Origin: Lewinellaceae bacterium
GTDB lineage: Bacteria; Bacteroidota; Bacteroidia; Chitinophagales; Saprospiraceae
Assembly (NCBI GenBank): GCA_016713985.1
Contig: JADJOD010000035.1
Span: 1 to 24,330 of the forward strand
Direction: 5' to 3'
Length of the DNA stretch: 24,330 bases
Shown here: positions 9,041-16,847 of the stretch, piece after piece
How positions within the stretch are numbered: position 1 is the stretch's first letter
Layout: every line of letters begins with the position of its first letter
The notes under the pieces: generated by a model
Told to the model about the DNA's origin: nothing
The model's database searches: none
Seen by the model: only the letters and a program-made list of their open reading frames with translations
Translations under genes and position numbers: made by a program

Positions 9041-9679
9041 TCAGGCAAAGGTTGCGCTTAATTGAAATGGAATTCTGTGCCTCTTGTCACACAAGCCGTA
9101 TTTTTCTCGGCCGGTGCGGAGCACGTCGTCTTTTCCAGTTTGCGGAGGATACGTGTCACGACTTCCCGTGTGGTACCGATCTCTGCGGCAATTTGTTGCG
9201 GGTGATCTCGATCACACGGGAACCAAACATCCGGGCTTTTTCCCGCAGCAATTCCACGATACGGTCGTCCGTATTTTTAAAGTGTACATCCGTGACAACC
9301 TGGAGCAATTCTTCAAAACGGGTCTGGTATAACTGGAAAATAAATTCGGCCCAGGCCGGGCTTTCTTTCACAAGAGTCGCCGCTTTTCCGGCCGGATAAA
9401 AATGATCTCCGTTTCATCCACGGTAACCGCCTTGATCTTGCTGGCCCCGCCGTTCATGGCTCCCAACATGGACATCACACAGCTTTCACCCGGCTTGATG
9501 TAGTACAGCAAAATTTCATTGTTTTTATCATCCTCGCCCAACACTTTTACATAGCCGCGCAGGACAATCGGGATATTGCGGAAGTACTTGTGAAAATCCT
9601 GAATGACCTGGTTCGGAGGTAGTATTTTGACTTCGTTTTCGGCAATCAACCGGCGCAACAGGGCTGGATCAGTTAGCAT
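9041..9679 (-). CDS. Crp/Fnr-family transcription regulator
   Basis: A regulator of 212 residues. The N-terminal cyclic-nucleotide-binding-like beta roll is seen in PPNQVIQDFHKYFRNIPIVL, RGYVKVLGEDDKNNEILLYY and IKPGESCVMSMLGAM. A dimerisation helix follows (FQLYQTRFEELLQVVTDVHF). The C-terminal winged helix has the helix-turn-helix text QQIAAEIGTTREVVTRILRK. Its recognition helix keeps R-E-x-x-x-R-I-L, the arrangement of E. coli CRP residues Arg180, Glu181 and Arg185 that read GTGA. No cluster of N-terminal cysteines for an iron-sulfur centre is seen, so it is not an FNR-type oxygen sensor. It lies in the middle of the sulfur island, 27 bp after the porin gene, and is the best candidate for binding the repeated GTGAC boxes. 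Two frame changes occur; the end TGA at 9043-9041 comes from the joined frame. Confidence 0.87.
9046..9094 (-). promoter_or_regulatory. Activator box plus -7 element, promoter of tauE-like gene (site A)
   Basis: Box at 9076-9094; plus strand TGTGCC TCTT GTCACACAA. On the minus strand a 22-bp gap leads to AACCTTTG (9046-9053), then 36 bp to the tauE-like ATG at 9009. Both elements sit inside the last codons of crp. The weaker half (GTGCC) departs by one base from GTGAC. Confidence 0.6.
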
Positions 9680-9706
9680 AGTTTTTCGAATTGATCTTTT
9701 ACAGGA

Positions 9707-11105
9707 TCAAAAATGGTAATCAAATACCAGATTAACTAATGTCATGTCCACTTTGTTGAAAAGGTATTTGGGATTCTCCGGGATTTTTCCGGCGGCAAAC
9801 TTGTGTACAAACAGCAATGTACCCTCCAATCCTTCCAGCATTTTGGCAAAACGGTGTTTTACCGACAGGTTCACCTGCGTATAGGAAGGCAAACCGTATT
9901 TATTAAGCCTTGTATTTTGAACATCCGGCAGGTCGTAATATCCTAGGCCTGCGGCGTATTGCCAACCATTTTTTTCTTTCTCCGCGTTTATCGTGAACGC
10001 ATGTACGCCGCCAAGGCCTTCGTTGCGCTCTCTCTGGGCAAAAGGTGTACAAAGGCTCTCGTCCCCATTCCCGCGGCATGAGCAGGCGGCCGTCCGGGGT
10101 AATCCGGGTATAATTGACATTCAGGGCTGCTTTTGTTCCCACGAATACCCGCGCGCAGGCCGAACATCCAGGATTCCCTCCTTTTCGATGTACGTCTTCG
10201 CCGGATCCGGGTTCCCGCCGTCGCCCGGGCGTTTTCGTGCAACGCCTGGAAACCAATGGAAAAGGAATTGCCCGATGGGCGCCGGTGCTCCATAGTCATT
10301 TCCAACCAGTTCACATTGAGTATGTTATCAATATAATAGTCCCATATTCGAACCTGTAATTTTTGGCGACACGGGTTTCAAAGCGCCAATCAATATACCC
10401 TTGCTGTGCAAATTGCCGGCATAAGCGGATTTGGAGCCGTCCGGGCTGAGCCCAACGGGGTAGATGCCGATGGATTCGCCGGCGCTGTACCAGTGCATCG
10501 TGGATCGCGGCGAAAATGGGTCAGCCAAGCGGCCTGCACGCGCCATTTTTCCTTCGGTCCGGCTTCCACCCAAATTCCCTGGCCAGCGTGGGGCGCATCC
10601 GGCCGTCCTGCGGATTGATGAGCGGCGATTGCGGGATAAACCTGCCGGCGGTGATGCGCACTACTTTGGCCTTGCTCCAGCGCAGGAATAATTCTTCATT
10701 GCGGTCGAGGTCGTCCGTATTGCGCGGGTTTTCAATGTCGAACAAACCGATCTCGCAGCGATTGGGCGAACCGGTGATGCTGTCTTTACCGAAAAAAATT
10801 GGACGAGGCCAGGTTAAATATCATAAAGCCGGAAATTCCGGCCTCAAAACCTTTCCAAACCGGACTGGTGTAGCCCAGTCCAACGCCGGCAGCCAGTCCG
10901 TAATAATCGGTCAGGTCGCCCGTATTGTCGGTGCCCATGGCATAGACGCGCGCATGGCCGCCGAATTTGCCGTGCCGGAGAAAATTTTGAAACCCGAGTG
11001 AATCTCCCGAACGGGAAGGCGCTCTTTTCCACCTGCTGCGCAAACAGGGTAAAGAGCCCGAAAAAGGAATCCCAGCAGGGCAGGGAAATACTTTATTGGT
11101 AACAT
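9707..11105 (-). CDS. Outer-membrane beta-barrel porin, OprD-like (frameshifted)
   Basis: A joined product of about 466 residues beginning MLPIKYFPALLGFLF, a signal peptide, followed by VEKSAFPFGRF. The body is alternating amphipathic strands with typical porin turns: GHARVYAMGTDNTGDLTDYY, GLAAGVGLGYTSPVWKGFEA, GISGFMIFNLASSNFF, NEELFLRWSKAKVVRITAGR, INPQDGRMRPT, HWYSAGESIGIYPVGLSPDG, ITPDGRLLMPREWGREP, ERNEGLGGVHAFTINAEKEK and LGYYDLPDVQNTRLNKYGLP. It ends VNLVFDYHF with a terminal phenylalanine, as expected for insertion into the outer membrane. The fold resembles OprD-family porins found in Bacteroidota. The substrate is unknown; its place between tsdA and crp suggests sulfur anions. An activator box with -7 element lies just upstream. 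Roughly six indels break the frame. Confidence 0.75.
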
Positions 11106-11144
11106 ATCAGGTATGCTTGTGGATCAATGGTAGAATTTCGCCGG

Positions 11145-11193
11145 CAAAGATGCGATGCAACCCTGCCGGCGGACCGTGATATATGTTGCACAA
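11145..11193 (-). promoter_or_regulatory. Activator box plus -7 element, promoter of the porin gene (site E)
   Basis: Box at 11175-11193; plus strand CGTGAT ATAT GTTGCACAA. On the minus strand a 22-bp gap leads to CATCTTTG (11145-11152), then 39 bp to the porin ATG. It is in the 119-bp tsdA-porin gap, so the porin and crp can be transcribed separately from tsdA. The -7 octamer is identical to that of site B. Confidence 0.68.
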
Positions 11194-11224
11194 GCGTTGG
11201 TAGTAAGTGCCGGGGCCCTGAATT

Positions 11225-12365
11225 TTATTTTTTTGCGGCGGCGGGTGTTTCAGCGGTTGATTTGGTGGCTGCTTGCTTTTTTAGTGCCGCAATTTTGTCC
11301 TTAATGGGTTGGAAAGGGCCGTATTTGTGTTGTTTTTCGGAAAAACCATCCGCAAAAGGGCCGAAGGGATGATCGACGGGTTTGCCCAGCAAACTGGGCC
11401 AGTCGGCCGAAATATCCTTGCCGGGACGGGGTTGGCTGTTGACATAAGCGGCCACGTCCCAACATTCATCGTCGGTCAGTTGGGTATTGTTCCAGGTGAC
11501 GCCAAATGGCATGTTGTATTTGACATAACCGGCAAAACGGGAGATTCGGTACAATCCCGCGCCGATGTTGTAGCTGTGATCGCCCCACAAAGGCGGGTAA
11601 GTATAGGTAATCCCGTCGGCGTTTTTTTGCCCCAAACCATCTGTTCCATGACAATTGGCGCATTTTTGCACGTACACCTCTTTTCCCTTGAGCGGATCGG
11701 CTGCGCGGTCGGGAAAAGGCAGGTTAAATATACCCGCGCCGTTGGGTGTTTCCCTTTTTCGGAACGTCTTTGCCCAGCCATTCGATATACGCCCTGATCG
11801 CCTGCATTTCGCGGCTACCGGTGGTCAGGGCCTGTCCGTTGAGGCTGCGTTCCATACAATCGTTCACCCGTTTGTAGAGGTCTTCCACCTGTCCGCTGCG
11901 TTCGCGAAATTTGGGGTAGGTGCTGGCGACGGCGCCGTAATTATTCCCCCATATTTTATTGCCTGCATTCAGGTGGCAATTCTGACAGTTCATACCATTG
12001 GTAATTTGGGCTACACTGCCGCCGGGGCCGAGATAAGCGGCGGTGTTGGCGATGAGTTCACGTCCGTAACGGATCAGATCACCGGTATCGTTTTGCGGGG
12101 CATACTGGGCATTCGGCCCTTCCCAGAGGGAAAGTTTGCTGGAAACGGCCATTGTCATGCTGTCCGGCCGGGATTTATCCCTGTCCACGGCGTACGGATT
12201 GGGGTTGCCTTTCCGCTGAAACCAGGTTTCGGGGTCCCAGTCGGGCCAACCGACGGTTAAAGTGATGATAACGCCGAAAAACATGGCCAGTGCCATGATA
12301 ATATTCAATATCACGGAGAGGTGCAGACTGGCGAAGGCCTCGAGGGGTTGTTGTTCCTGTGACAT
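11225..12365 (-). CDS. tsdA: Thiosulfate dehydrogenase TsdA, dihaem cytochrome c (one frameshift)
   Basis: TsdA oxidises two thiosulfates to tetrathionate in the periplasm and passes electrons to cytochromes. The N-terminus MSQEQQPLEAFASLHLSVIL carries one membrane anchor at about residues 13-38. The first haem motif CQNCH is at residues 127-131, in NGMNCQNCHLNAGNKIWG. About 39 residues later comes VNDCMERSLNGQAL, where TsdA proteins place the cysteine that ligates haem 1, a hallmark of the family. The second haem motif CANCH (about residue 235) is followed by YPPLWGDHSYNIGAGLYRIS and FAGYVKYNMPFGVTW, whose methionine is a likely haem 2 ligand. The C-terminus is alanine/lysine-rich. One indel near 11700 separates the two haem domains. 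It lies 60 bp after the thioredoxin gene, with two small palindromes in the gap. Confidence 0.87.
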
Positions 12366-12376
12366 GATCCTTTTTT

Positions 12377-12412
12377 GGTTTAAACCGGTGCAGATTTACC
12401 TGTTTATAAACA
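12377..12412. promoter_or_regulatory. Two short perfect palindromes upstream of tsdA
   Basis: GGTTTAAACC (12377-12386) and TGTTTATAAACA (12401-12412) lie in the 60-bp gap between the thioredoxin gene and tsdA. They could be operator sites or chance AT-rich palindromes. No -7 element is clear. Confidence 0.3.
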
Positions 12413-12425
12413 CATTTTTATTCGG

Positions 12426-12723
12426 TTAATTCATGGATTGAATTACTTTTTTCAACTCGGACTTGCTCCGCACACCCGATTCGCGCCATTGCAATTTGCC
12501 GTTTTTAAAAATCATCAGCGTCGGCACACTCCGGACGTTGTATTGGCTTGCCAGAGAGGGGTTTTGATCCACATCAATTTTATAAATACGAACCCCTTCA
12601 CCCAGGTCGGTTTTGAGGTCTTCCAGGATGGGGCCTACTGCTTTGCAGGGCCGCACCAGGTAGCAAAAAGTCGATGACGGTAGGTGTTTGGGACGATATG
12701 AGGTCTGAAAATGAAGTTTTCAT
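12426..12723 (-). CDS. trxA: Thioredoxin (two homopolymer indels)
   Basis: A small thioredoxin of about 99 residues without a signal peptide. The start is MKTSFSDLISSQTPTVIDF. After restoring one T in a T run and one C in a C run the next text is FATWCGPCKAVGPILEDLKT, giving the active site WCGPC. The rest is intact: IYKIDVDQNPSLASQYNVRS, then VPTLMIFKNGKLQWRESG, containing the conserved cis-proline (VPT). It ends SELKKVIQSMN. It starts 13 bp after soxB and is followed by tsdA, so it is likely co-transcribed. In such a place it may supply reductant for, or repair, sulfur enzymes, but being cytoplasmic it is not a direct SoxW equivalent. The two missing bases sit in homopolymers inside the most conserved motif, which is the clearest sign that frameshifts here are read errors. 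Confidence 0.9.
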
Positions 12724-12736
12724 GTTTTGTTATTGT

Positions 12737-14422
12737 TTATCTGAAATCATACGGCACTCCCGTCACCTGCGTCAACAAAGTAGCCGGCGCATCGAGTGCT
12801 TTTGCATATCCACGCGGCGTGGGATTTACCGGCGAATTGGCCGCCAGGTAATCACGCATGGTTTGGTGCAGCGTATACGGTGTATTGGTTCCTTCCTGAA
12901 CGTTCGGAATTCTGCACAGCATCGTATCCGGGTCGCCGTCGCGTTCGCAGGCCAGACGCTGTAAATGCGTTCCGGTCGAGTGGTTTGCCGCCGACCAGCA
13001 CCTTTTGTACCCGTTTCCCTGTTCGCCAAAGGCAAAAATTCCACTTCCATACCTTTAAATTTCACCACCCACCCGCCGAAACGTTTGGAAGCGTCTTTGG
13101 CAAACACGTTGTTGAGTTCTTTTTCCAGCCAGTCGAGCAATTGCCGGCCGCTCACTTTTGCGGTACGTACCCGGGAATCCACCGGCAGCATATCGAAAAT
13201 ATATCCTTCGGTGATGGGCGCCCTGCCGTCCGGTCCCACGTTGCGGGGCGGACAAAAACGGAATCCGTTGGACAAAACGATATCGGTACCCACCCGCCAG
13301 GAAAGTGCCTCGAGTATCAGGGTATCGATGGTGTTTTCGATCACGAAATAACGGTACAGGGGCACTGTGCTGTACCCGTGGATTTTATGAATATCCGACG
13401 AAAACGGTGATTCCAGTTCGTTGATCAGTTTTTCAACGGCGGGTTTGGGTTTGTGCTTTTTCGCGTCCACTTCGATCAGTTCGTAACGTTCCGCCGCAAT
13501 TTTACCGTCTTTGATGTGCAGGTCGAGGCGACCGACAAAAGAGCCGAACGCACCCGGCTCCACCACTTTGGCATAAGTGCACTGGATCGGCGTCCGCACC
13601 CGTTCGTGTGTGTCGCCGCCAAAAATGTAGTTTACTCCTGCACAAACGGGTGAATTGGCCAGGTGGATCTGCTGGGAAAGACCGAGGTGTGCAAGAATGA
13701 TGATAAAGTCGCACTGCCCTGCTCGCGCAACACCTGTACCCAGGAGCAAGACTTTCTTCCGGTTTGGTGTAAACGATACCTTTGGAGTAGTTGGGCGACT
13801 GCCGAATCGGTACTAAGTGATCGGTGAGGCCGATAAAGCCGATTTTCACCCCCAGGCGCGACCAGACAAAATACGGCGGAAAAATAAGTTCTCCTTTTTT
13901 GCCGTCACCCGTGTCGTGGTACATATTGGCGCATACTTTCGGCGCATGCAGGGCGCCCAGCAGGGTTTGCATACTTTTTTTTCCGTAGATCACTTCCCAG
14001 TTGCCCGGCATATACAGATCATATCCGAGCGCGTCGAGTATAGGCACCAATGCTTTGCCGTTGGTTTTTACCGACAGCTCGCTCCCCTGAAACATATCGC
14101 CCGTGTCGGCAATGAAAGTATGCGGGTTTTGTTTGCGTATTTTATCAAACAGGGTGGCAAGTTGGCCATAACCCGCCGTTTTCCGGAAAACGGCCCGGTT
14201 ATTCTCCCAAAACATCTCGTCGTGCGGGTGTATCTGGCAGTGAACATCGGTGGTTTGCAACAGGGTGATGGTTCCTGACATCGGCGAACCGGGGTCGGAT
14301 TCCTGTTTATCCACCTGCGCTGTTGATTCCGGACGGGACAAAACATCCGATGCGGGTACCAGGGTGGCGCCCAAACCGGTCAGGATGGTATTGCGCAGGA
14401 AATCACGGCGACGGGTTTTCAT
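12737..14422 (-). CDS. soxB: SoxB-like thiosulfohydrolase (5'-nucleotidase superfamily metallophosphoesterase), Tat-exported (frameshifted)
   Basis: About 561 residues. The N-terminus MKTRRRDFLRNTILTGLGAT is a twin-arginine signal, as expected for periplasmic SoxB. The metallophosphoesterase domain follows: TLLQTTDVHCQIHPHDE, FIADTGDMFQGSELS, MPGNWEVIYGKKSM (SoxB proteins read GHWEFTYG here, whereas ordinary nucleotidases read GNHEFD), LAHLGLSQQIHLA and GGDTHERVRTPI. The C-terminal domain has DIVLSNGFRFCP, ITEGYIFDMLPVDSRVRTAK, VSGRQLLDWLEKELNNVF and FGGWVVKFKGMEVEFLP. SoxB hydrolyses the sulfonate from SoxY-bound thiosulfate, using a dimanganese site. No soxYZ is in the window, so the true substrate is open; a divergent SoxB-like nucleotidase is the alternative. 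Two or three indels occur (near 13740 and 12960). It is 59 bp after the araC-type gene and 13 bp before trxA. Confidence 0.75.
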
Positions 14423-14481
14423 AAATCAACTATCGTTAAAAATTTGATTGTCAATGCAATAACAGCATTAAGCCGCTATCA

Positions 14482-15373
14482 TCATGCGGTAATTTCAACC
14501 GGAACCGCCCTGTTCGTTTTGCGGAATTCTTCCGGTGTCAGGTTGGTATATTTTTTAAAAAACCGGCAGAAATAGGCATTGTCTTTAAAATCAAGATAAT
14601 AACCTATTTCGGCAATGTTTAAATTCCGGTGTGCCAAAAGCCGCTTGGCTTCGAGCAACACGCGGTCGCGTATCAATTCGCCGGCAGATTTCCCGTCGTA
14701 ATATTGCAGATGGAGTTGAGGTAGTTGGGGGTAATGTGCATCATGTCGGCATAGTCTTTCGGCCGGCGGCGTTTGCGGTAATGTTCCTCGATCAGTTTGT
14801 TAAAACTGCGCAACCAGGCGTGATTATTTGCCGACAAACCTTCCTGTGCCGGTTTTGAAACAACACGCGCTATCCGGATCAGCAACTGCACCAACATAGC
14901 CCTGATCAGATCATTTTTATACTCTTTCCCCTGCTGAACATACTCCGCATGGATTGCTTCCAGAAGCAAGCGTATGTTTTTAAATGTCTCCGGTGCAAGT
15001 TGTTCCGCCGCCGCAATTCCGTTGAACATGGGAAAATCGTAGATAAAATGGGGGTTATGACAAATGGACGTAATAAACACTTCGTTGAAATTCAGGACAT
15101 AACCATCCGTTTCCGGGGCAAAATACCAACTGTGCACCTGGCCCGGTTTCATCCAGTAAATTTGTCCGGCTTGTTTCAAATCGCTGAAAATCAATAACAT
15201 GGTGTCCTCCTCCATGTGTAAAAAGCACAATTTGAAAAAATTATGCCGGTGTGGGAAAATGAGTCCGCGATGATTTTTGACAAATCCGTTCAGCCCCGAG
15301 ATAAAAATTCGCTCGAACACCTGTCGTTACCCATCAGGCTGCAAATATTATATGTCGGAACCTGGCTGCTCAT
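14482..15373 (-). CDS. AraC-family transcription regulator (frameshifted)
   Basis: About 297 residues. The start ATG at 15373 gives MSSQVPTYNICSLMGN and, in the next frame, LNGFVKNHRGLIFPHRHNFF, the cupin-like effector domain, followed by IYWMKPGQVHSWYFAPETDG. The C-terminal DNA-binding domain has two helix-turn-helix units: KDYADMMHITPNYLNSICNI and then, after an indel near 14680, ERLLAHRNL-type text with IAEIGYYLDFKDNAYFCRFF and KKYTNLTPEEFRKTNRA. The last is the usual AraC signature. It overlaps the end of the hydroxylase gene by 26 bp and precedes soxB, so it probably responds to a metabolite handled by this operon. The effector is unknown. Confidence 0.86.
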
Positions 15374-16238
15374 TCTTTCCGGATTTAAACGGTTCTGCCA
15401 CCCGCCCGATGAATCCATGCGGATATTGTTCCACCCCCGAAACCTGAGTTCTATATCGCGGAAGGCTGCGGCATCCAGACCGTGCCCCATAAATAATCCC
15501 AGAGACTGGAGTAATGCCATAATTCACGCCGTAACTGCCTTTGGGAAGTTCTTTGGAATGGTGCCAGATGTGCATCTGCGGGCTGTTGAAAATATAGCGC
15601 AGCGGTCCCAGCGGCAGGTAGATGTTTGCATGGTTGAGGTGCCCGACGGCCAGGGTAAATACGTATACAAGAATAAAATCCTGGATACCAAAACCAATCA
15701 TCGCCAGGGGCAGGTACTCAATTGAGCGGTATACGATCGTTTCCATAAAATGGTAGCGCAGGTGCGCGGCAAACCCCATCTGCTCCACCGAGTGGTGCAC
15801 TTTGTGAAACTCCCATAGTCGCGGCACCCGGTGAAGCAGCCGGTGTGTATTCCATTGTATAAAATCGCGCACCAGGAACAACACAAGCAATTGCGTCCAA
15901 TGGGGAAGCGACGCCACATTGATGGCCACCAGGTTGCGGATACCGAATACGCCGGCCAGTACATCGTTGAACGCGCGAACCGCCACGTCCGACATACCCG
16001 CATAACCGATGAGGGAGAACAAAAACACGTTGAAAAACATATAAAACGTGTCTAACCAGAAATCCTTCCGGATACGCGCCTGGTATTTGCGCCAGGGAAA
16101 AACCAGTTCCAACAGGTAAACGGCAACTGAAATGCCGATAAGCCAGTATAAAAATTCCCCCGATGAGGATGCAGCAGGTCATGCCAAAGGTAATCGGCAT
16201 ATCCGCTCGTCGCGTAAAAACGTTTCCAGGTAACTCAT
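15348..16238 (-). CDS. Sterol desaturase / fatty-acid hydroxylase superfamily protein (frameshifted at both ends)
   Basis: A membrane di-iron oxygenase of about 296 residues. The start MSYLETFLRDE leads through two small frame changes to IGISVAVYLLELVFPWRKYQ. Histidine clusters for the di-iron site are HRLLH and HKVHH at about 15770-15840, HLNH near 15640 and HIWHH near 15560, with membrane segments FLFSLIGYAGM and LLVLFLVRDFIQW before them. The end is PLGPLRYIFNSPQ, HIWHHSKELPKGSYGVNYGI and a frame-changed tail. The family hydroxylates or desaturates lipids, for example carotenoids, fatty acids and sterols. Why it lies between a rhodanese lipoprotein (7-bp gap) and an AraC regulator (26-bp overlap) in a sulfur operon is unclear; a role in membrane adaptation is only a guess. 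Confidence 0.83.
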
Positions 16239-16245
16239 TATCCGT

Positions 16246-16641
16246 TTATTTTGCCACTTTTTTCCCGGTTTCCCGCCATGCCGTCATTCCGCCGTCCAGG
16301 TCATAAACGTTTTTAAAACCCATTTTTTTCAACTGCTCCGCAGCACTGGAACTGCGGCTTCCGGCGGCGCAATACACCATCACCGGTTTGTTTTTATCCA
16401 GTTTGCTCAATTGGGCGGCAAAATCAGCAGCGTAATAATCGCGGTTGAGCGCAGCTTCGATATGGCCGTCCCGGTATTCGCCGGCAGTGCGTACATCGAC
16501 GAGCTGGACGCTTTTATCCCCTTGCAGCATTTTTTCAAAATCATCGGGCGACAACAAGGAGGATTGAGCCGTTGCGGGTACGCCACCGCAACCGATGGCG
16601 AACAAAAAGCCGAGAAAAAACAAAAACTTATACATATCCAT
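16246..16641 (-). CDS. Rhodanese-domain lipoprotein, exported
   Basis: An intact 131-residue protein. The N-terminus MDMYKFLFFLGFLFAIGCGG is a lipoprotein signal with a cysteine after AIG, so it should be processed and anchored outside the inner membrane. A single rhodanese domain follows: VQLVDVRTAGEYRDGHIEAA, LSKLDKNKPVMVYCAAGSRS with the persulfide-carrying cysteine, and LKKMGFKNVYDLDGGMTAWR. It differs from the cytoplasmic rhodanese at 6324 by its export signal, so the two could serve separate compartments. It is preceded by the clearest activator box of the set (site C), only 12 bp after the -7 element, and is probably the first gene of a unit running through the hydroxylase, AraC, SoxB, thioredoxin and TsdA genes. 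Confidence 0.9.
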   Translation of the reverse strand: MDMYKFLFFLGFLFAIGCGGVPATAQSSLLSPDDFEKMLQGDKSVQLVDVRTAGEYRDGHIEAALNRDYYAADFAAQLSKLDKNKPVMVYCAAGSRSSSAAEQLKKMGFKNVYDLDGGMTAWRETGKKVAK

Positions 16642-16652
16642 TGAATTGATGA

Positions 16653-16701
16653 CAAATATCCTTTGGAATTATACCATCCGAAGGTGACTTTTGTTACACA
16701 A
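16653..16701 (-). promoter_or_regulatory. Activator box plus -7 element, promoter of the rhodanese lipoprotein unit (site C)
   Basis: Box at 16683-16701; plus strand GGTGAC TTTT GTTACACAA. It is identical to site B outside the 4-bp spacer. On the minus strand a 22-bp gap leads to GATATTTG (16653-16660), 11 bp before the ATG at 16641. It lies between the sqr terminator and the rhodanese gene. Confidence 0.7.
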
Positions 16702-16743
16702 CGCGAATTTAAGCCCCCGTGCACAGATGGTCGATATAAAATA

Positions 16744-16803
16744 ACAAACGTGTCGGGGGTTGAGGACCGAAAATTGCGATCGCTCCACCCCGAACACGTT
16801 TGT
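16744..16803 (-). terminator. Long-stem terminator after sqr
   Basis: Arms of 17 bases at 16744-16760 and 16787-16803 pair at 15 of 17 positions, with a 26-base loop. Read on the minus strand the hairpin starts 44 bp after the sqr stop and is followed by TTATTTTATA. On the plus strand no T run follows. It would end the sqr transcript before the rhodanese promoter. Confidence 0.7.
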
Positions 16804-16847
16804 ACTTACTGTCAGCAATAATAGAATGTGATAAGATCTGCCCGGTT

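Noticed and set aside
9691..9710. FNR-like box TTGATC / GATCAA before crp
   Set aside because: The half-sites are 8 bp apart instead of the needed 4 for TTGAT-N4-ATCAA, and the site overlaps the porin stop; more likely a chance hairpin.
11655..12260. 201-residue plus-strand open frame
   Set aside because: It is opposite the first haem domain of TsdA, which has both haem motifs and the family cysteine.
12796..13410. 204-residue plus-strand open frame
   Set aside because: It is the shadow of the SoxB-like C-terminal domain on the opposite strand.
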